8,902 nt of DNA from contig WAQA01000067.1 of the NCBI GenBank assembly GCA_015520475.1, positions 1-8,902 on the forward strand, in the 5' to 3' direction. Position 1 is the first letter of the stretch, and each line of letters opens with the position of its first letter. The notes beneath the pieces are model-generated. The model was not told where the DNA came from and did no database searches. It was given only the letters and a program-made list of their open reading frames with translations. This stretch comes from Candidatus Bathyarchaeota archaeon (GTDB lineage: Archaea > Thermoproteota > Bathyarchaeia > Bathyarchaeales > WAQA01). Both the position numbers and the translations under genes were made by a program. Shown here one piece after another: positions 7,153-8,902 of the stretch.

Positions 7153-7496
7153 GACGCCGCCTACGGGCTTCTGGCATACGCGAAGAGGCTCAGGCTTCCA
7201 GCCGCAACGATATCCTTCCACAGCTACGCTAGAATACTCGCGCCGAAAAGGCGTTTTCCCTCAAGCCTGAAGGGGCGCTGATATCGGACGGTCTGGTTAG
7301 CAAAATATGACTCGAATACCTTGCTGGGCGCGCCGGAGTGAACAGGGTCATCGCGGCGGTCGTAGATGCGTCAGAGGAAGGACTTAAAACTGTAAAGGCG
7401 GTGGAAGACAAGATTCAACTCTACGTCGTGAGACCGTACCCGGCTGGAAGAACGATTGTTTCAAGATTGCTGAAAAGCTTTAAGCAAGGGAGCTGA
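7153..7496 (+). pseudogene. Broken unidentified coding region
   Basis: Two frames with protein-like content join across this stretch. The first (7153 to about 7250) reads YGLLAYAKRLRLPAATISF and HSYARILAPK. The second (about 7245-7496) reads FSLKPEGALISDGL, an in-frame TGA at 7308-7310, then LEYLAGRAGVNRVIAAVVDA and QLYVVRPYPAGRTIVSRLLK before TGA 7494-7496. The alternating hydrophobic pattern and codon choice look like former coding sequence, which the frame change and stop have broken. I do not recognise the family. The part after the internal stop could start at GTG 7338 as a 52-residue protein, but no ribosome site supports it. Confidence 0.4.
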
Positions 7497-7553
7497 AAAC
7501 TTTAAGTTGAGTGACGGCCTAATTGGATCATCGGATTTTTGGTGTGACTAGGT

Positions 7554-8065
7554 ATGGTGAGTGTGGTCTCAGATGCTTCTATCCTGATACAACCTAGCTA
7601 GGATCGGATATTTCCGCTTGCTTAAGGATCTCTATGAGGAAGTTGCGATAGCAACTGGGGTTTATTACGAGGTTGTGGAGAGGGGCTGGGTTTTCAGGAT
7701 CCGTCGAAACGGAAGAAGCTATGAGAAACGGCTGGCTGATGGTCAGCAGCGTGGATGACAGGTCTAAGGTCGCAACCCTGATGCATAGGTATGGAATAAG
7801 TCTGGGGAACGCTGAGACTATTCAATTAGCTGTGGAGTACGAAGCCGAGTTAGCTTTGGCAGACGAGGTTGAGGTGAGGCTTCTGCTTGAGGAGTACGGC
7901 GTAAAGGTTAGAGGCTGCATAGGTATATTAATTGAAGCTGCCAAGCGGGGAGTGATCAGCATGGACGAATCTAAGAACGGCATTGAGAGGCTCGTTGAAA
8001 CTGGGTATATGGTCAGCGATAACGTTTTAAAGCGAGCTTACGAACTTTTAGGTGAAGAGAGATGA
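7554..8065 (+). pseudogene. DUF3368-type PIN toxin gene with two frameshifts
   Basis: Three consecutive frame pieces give one DUF3368-like PIN protein. The first reads MVSVVSDASILI from ATG 7554. Dropping the C at 7590 restores NLARIGYFRLLKDLYEEV and YYEVV. Dropping one G in 7682-7685 restores RAGFSGSVETEEAMRNGW. The last frame then runs unbroken through GNAETIQLAVEYEAELALAD, KVRGCIGILIEAAKRGVIS and VLKRAYELLGEER to TGA 8063-8065. Conserved PIN acids are visible: D in VSDAS, E in YYEVV, E in GNAET and D in ALADE. Family knowledge: DUF3368 proteins are PIN nuclease-like toxins usually paired with UPF0175 antitoxins, and the next gene is one, overlapping as ATGA. As written, the toxin cannot be made full length; a 130-residue C-terminal part could start at TTG 7673 but would lack the first catalytic Asp. 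Confidence 0.8.
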
Positions 8066-8268
8066 GCGTCAGCATACCAGAGAAGATCAAGGAAAGATTC
8101 CTCAATGAGATTCTCAGCCTATACTCTAAAGGTGAGATCTCCGCAGGCAGAGCAGCTGAGATGCTGGGCATCTCCAGGGCCGAGTTCTACGAAATACTGA
8201 GCGAAAGAAAGATATCCCTACCAGCAAAGCTAAATGAAAGCATAATAAAGGAGCTAAATATGCTCTGA
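8062..8268 (+). CDS. UPF0175-family antitoxin
   Basis: A 68-residue protein with the UPF0175 signature GEISAGRAAEMLGISRAEFY, a helix-turn-helix-like segment at residues about 24-46, then a C-terminal helix (LNESIIKELNML). AGGTGA lies about 6 bases before the ATG, inside the end of the toxin gene, and the two genes overlap as ATGA, so translation is probably coupled. Family knowledge: UPF0175 proteins pair with DUF3368 PIN toxins; the toxin-first order here is opposite to vapBC. The antitoxin is intact while its toxin is frameshifted. If the frameshifts are real it is an orphan, which could still neutralise a related toxin or be on the way to loss. Confidence 0.85.
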   Translation: MSVSIPEKIKERFLNEILSLYSKGEISAGRAAEMLGISRAEFYEILSERKISLPAKLNESIIKELNML

Positions 8269-8307
8269 TCCCTAAACTTTCTAGCAGAAGAGTTAATCAG
8301 TCAACTA

Positions 8308-8326
8308 CCCCTTTCTTTCGGAGGGG
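8308..8326 (+). terminator. Small stem-loop after the UPF0175 gene
   Basis: CCCCTTT pairs with GGAGGGG (four C-G pairs, one T-A and two T-G pairs) around a CTTTC loop, 39 bases after the antitoxin stop. It has no T-run after it, so a terminator role is doubtful. It may instead mark the left end of the TnpB-type remnant that follows. Confidence 0.25.
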
Positions 8327-8435
8327 GCTTGAAACTCAGAGGTGAATGACGCTGTCTAGCAGCCTCTTCATCTTTCAAGATACGCCCGTCGACCGGGGCG
8401 TCCCCCGAGAGGAGACTGAGCTTGGGAACGGTGAG

Positions 8436-8696
8436 ATGCAGAAGCGTCTGCCTCTGAACCTCCTTCAGCCGACGAAGACTAAACGGAGACTGTTGAAGGA
8501 GGCCTATAGGACCTTCTTCAGCATGGTTAAGGAGCTGCTGCCTCTGGCTCGGCGAGCTAAGAGGCGGAGTCAGCTCCAACGCGAGAACTACGAGAATCTC
8601 AGAGGCAGATACGGCGTTGCATCTCAACTGGTTCTGGAAGCCGTACGAGATAGAACACCTCCTGAACCTCGCGCATCTCGGGATGGAGGCACGTAA
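8436..8696 (+). pseudogene. tnpB: N-terminal fragment of a TnpB-like (IS200/IS605 OrfB) protein
   Basis: From ATG 8436 the frame gives 86 residues; an in-frame ATG at 8346 is possible but adds sequence unlike the family. MQKRLPLNLLQPTKTKRRLL matches the usual TnpB opening (a strand, then a 'PT' helix start). The following helices (LKEAYRTFFSMVKELLPLA, then NYENLRGRYGVASQLVLEAV) match the N-terminal helical domain up to the 'RYG-SQL-A-RD' motif. After EAVRD the frame turns to unrelated residues and stops at 8694-8696. A full TnpB has about 400 residues; the RuvC-like catalytic core and zinc-binding motif are absent from the rest of the window. No TnpA is present. The element therefore cannot move or cut on its own. 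Confidence 0.65.
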
Positions 8697-8841
8697 ACGC
8701 GCGATCCACCGTGCGAGGAGGCGGGGCGGAGGCTTGAGGCCGATGAACCAGTGGGAAAGACATCTCCTTTCGATGGACAGAAAGCTGCTGCGGAAGATTA
8801 TGGAGGCATGCAATGCCGCGTTTGGAAAGGAGAGTCCTTGA
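8660..8841 (+). other. Second open frame after the TnpB fragment, possible displaced coding piece
   Basis: Frame +1 relative to the TnpB fragment is open to TGA 8839-8841 (it could start at TTG 8617) and reads IEHLLNLAHLGMEARKRAIH, then RPMNQWERHLLSMDRKLL and RKIMEACNAAF. Amphipathic spacing and high G/C at third positions suggest former coding sequence. It does not resemble the next part of TnpB that I know, so it may be a different protein joined to the fragment, or a diverged continuation after a frameshift. I cannot name it. Confidence 0.3.
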
Positions 8842-8847
8842 AGGGGC

Positions 8848-8878
8848 GGAGGCTAGTCGCCGCGGCGAAGATGCCTCC
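8848..8878 (+). repeat. Nested GC-rich inverted repeat (GGAGGC ... GCCTCC)
   Basis: Outer arms GGAGGC (8848-8853) and GCCTCC (8873-8878) enclose the 12-base palindrome TCGCCGCGGCGA (8857-8868), separated by TAG and AGAT. As RNA or single-stranded DNA it would fold into a strong two-part stem. It lies just after the open frame that follows the TnpB fragment. It could be an insertion-element end, a structured RNA or a terminator; no T-run follows. Confidence 0.5.
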
Positions 8879-8902
8879 CTGGGCGCGGTAGATGCTTAGA
8901 AA

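Noticed and set aside
7140..7200. A GTGATGA sequence next to CTGA, resembling a C box of a C/D guide RNA.
   Set aside because: No D box (CTGA) follows within the needed distance and no internal D'/C' pair is visible.
7229..7411. A 60-codon minus-strand frame in the decayed region.
   Set aside because: It is a Ser/Thr/Ala-rich shadow; the plus-strand fragments have more protein-like content.
8301..8813. A 170-codon open frame on the minus strand opposite the TnpB fragment.
   Set aside because: Its product is rich in Ser, Arg, Leu and Pro with no motif or ribosome site, as expected for an antisense shadow of a GC-rich coding strand; the plus-strand frame fits TnpB.

Overview
The window looks like a chromosomal segment of a thermophilic or moderately thermophilic archaeon, most likely Thermoproteota or a related lineage. 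Arginine codons are mostly AGG/AGA and isoleucine is often ATA. TATA-like boxes sit about 25 bases before inferred transcription starts, and GGTGA/GGAG ribosome sites are common. The protein families (CFI-box surface protein, VapBC, DUF3368/UPF0175, TnpB) fit this. No rRNA, tRNA or CRISPR array is visible, so the exact lineage is uncertain.

Left half (1-6041): a divergent cell-surface locus. From a shared intergenic region (3506-3748) the minus strand carries a small PH-like protein (3505-2957). It is followed 24 bases later by a very large secreted, sequon-rich protein with a PKD domain (2932-1), which runs off the left edge. The plus strand carries a signal-peptide protein with a cohesin-like domain, a CFI-box and about four membrane helices (3749-5131). 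It is followed by an unrecognised 129-residue protein (5177-5566) and a second PH-like protein (5601-6041). Each arm therefore pairs an exported protein with a small PH-like, presumably cytoplasmic, protein. Inference: the two arms form one envelope-associated system.

Right half (6042-8902): an accessory region with toxin-antitoxin genes and decay. An intact VapBC pair lies on the minus strand (6850-6198). It is followed by a frameshifted winged-helix remnant (6960-7149) and an unidentified broken coding stretch (7153-7496). Next come a DUF3368 PIN toxin gene with two single-base frameshifts (7554-8065) and its intact UPF0175 antitoxin (8062-8268), and then the N-terminal piece of a TnpB-like protein (8436-8696). 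A second open frame continues to 8841, and a strong GC-rich nested inverted repeat lies at 8848-8878. Several of the apparent frameshifts lie in or beside short base runs, so true gene decay and assembly error both remain possible there.

The most promising candidate for an undescribed system is the divergent surface locus. The accessory half is mainly a graveyard of small defence and mobile genes.
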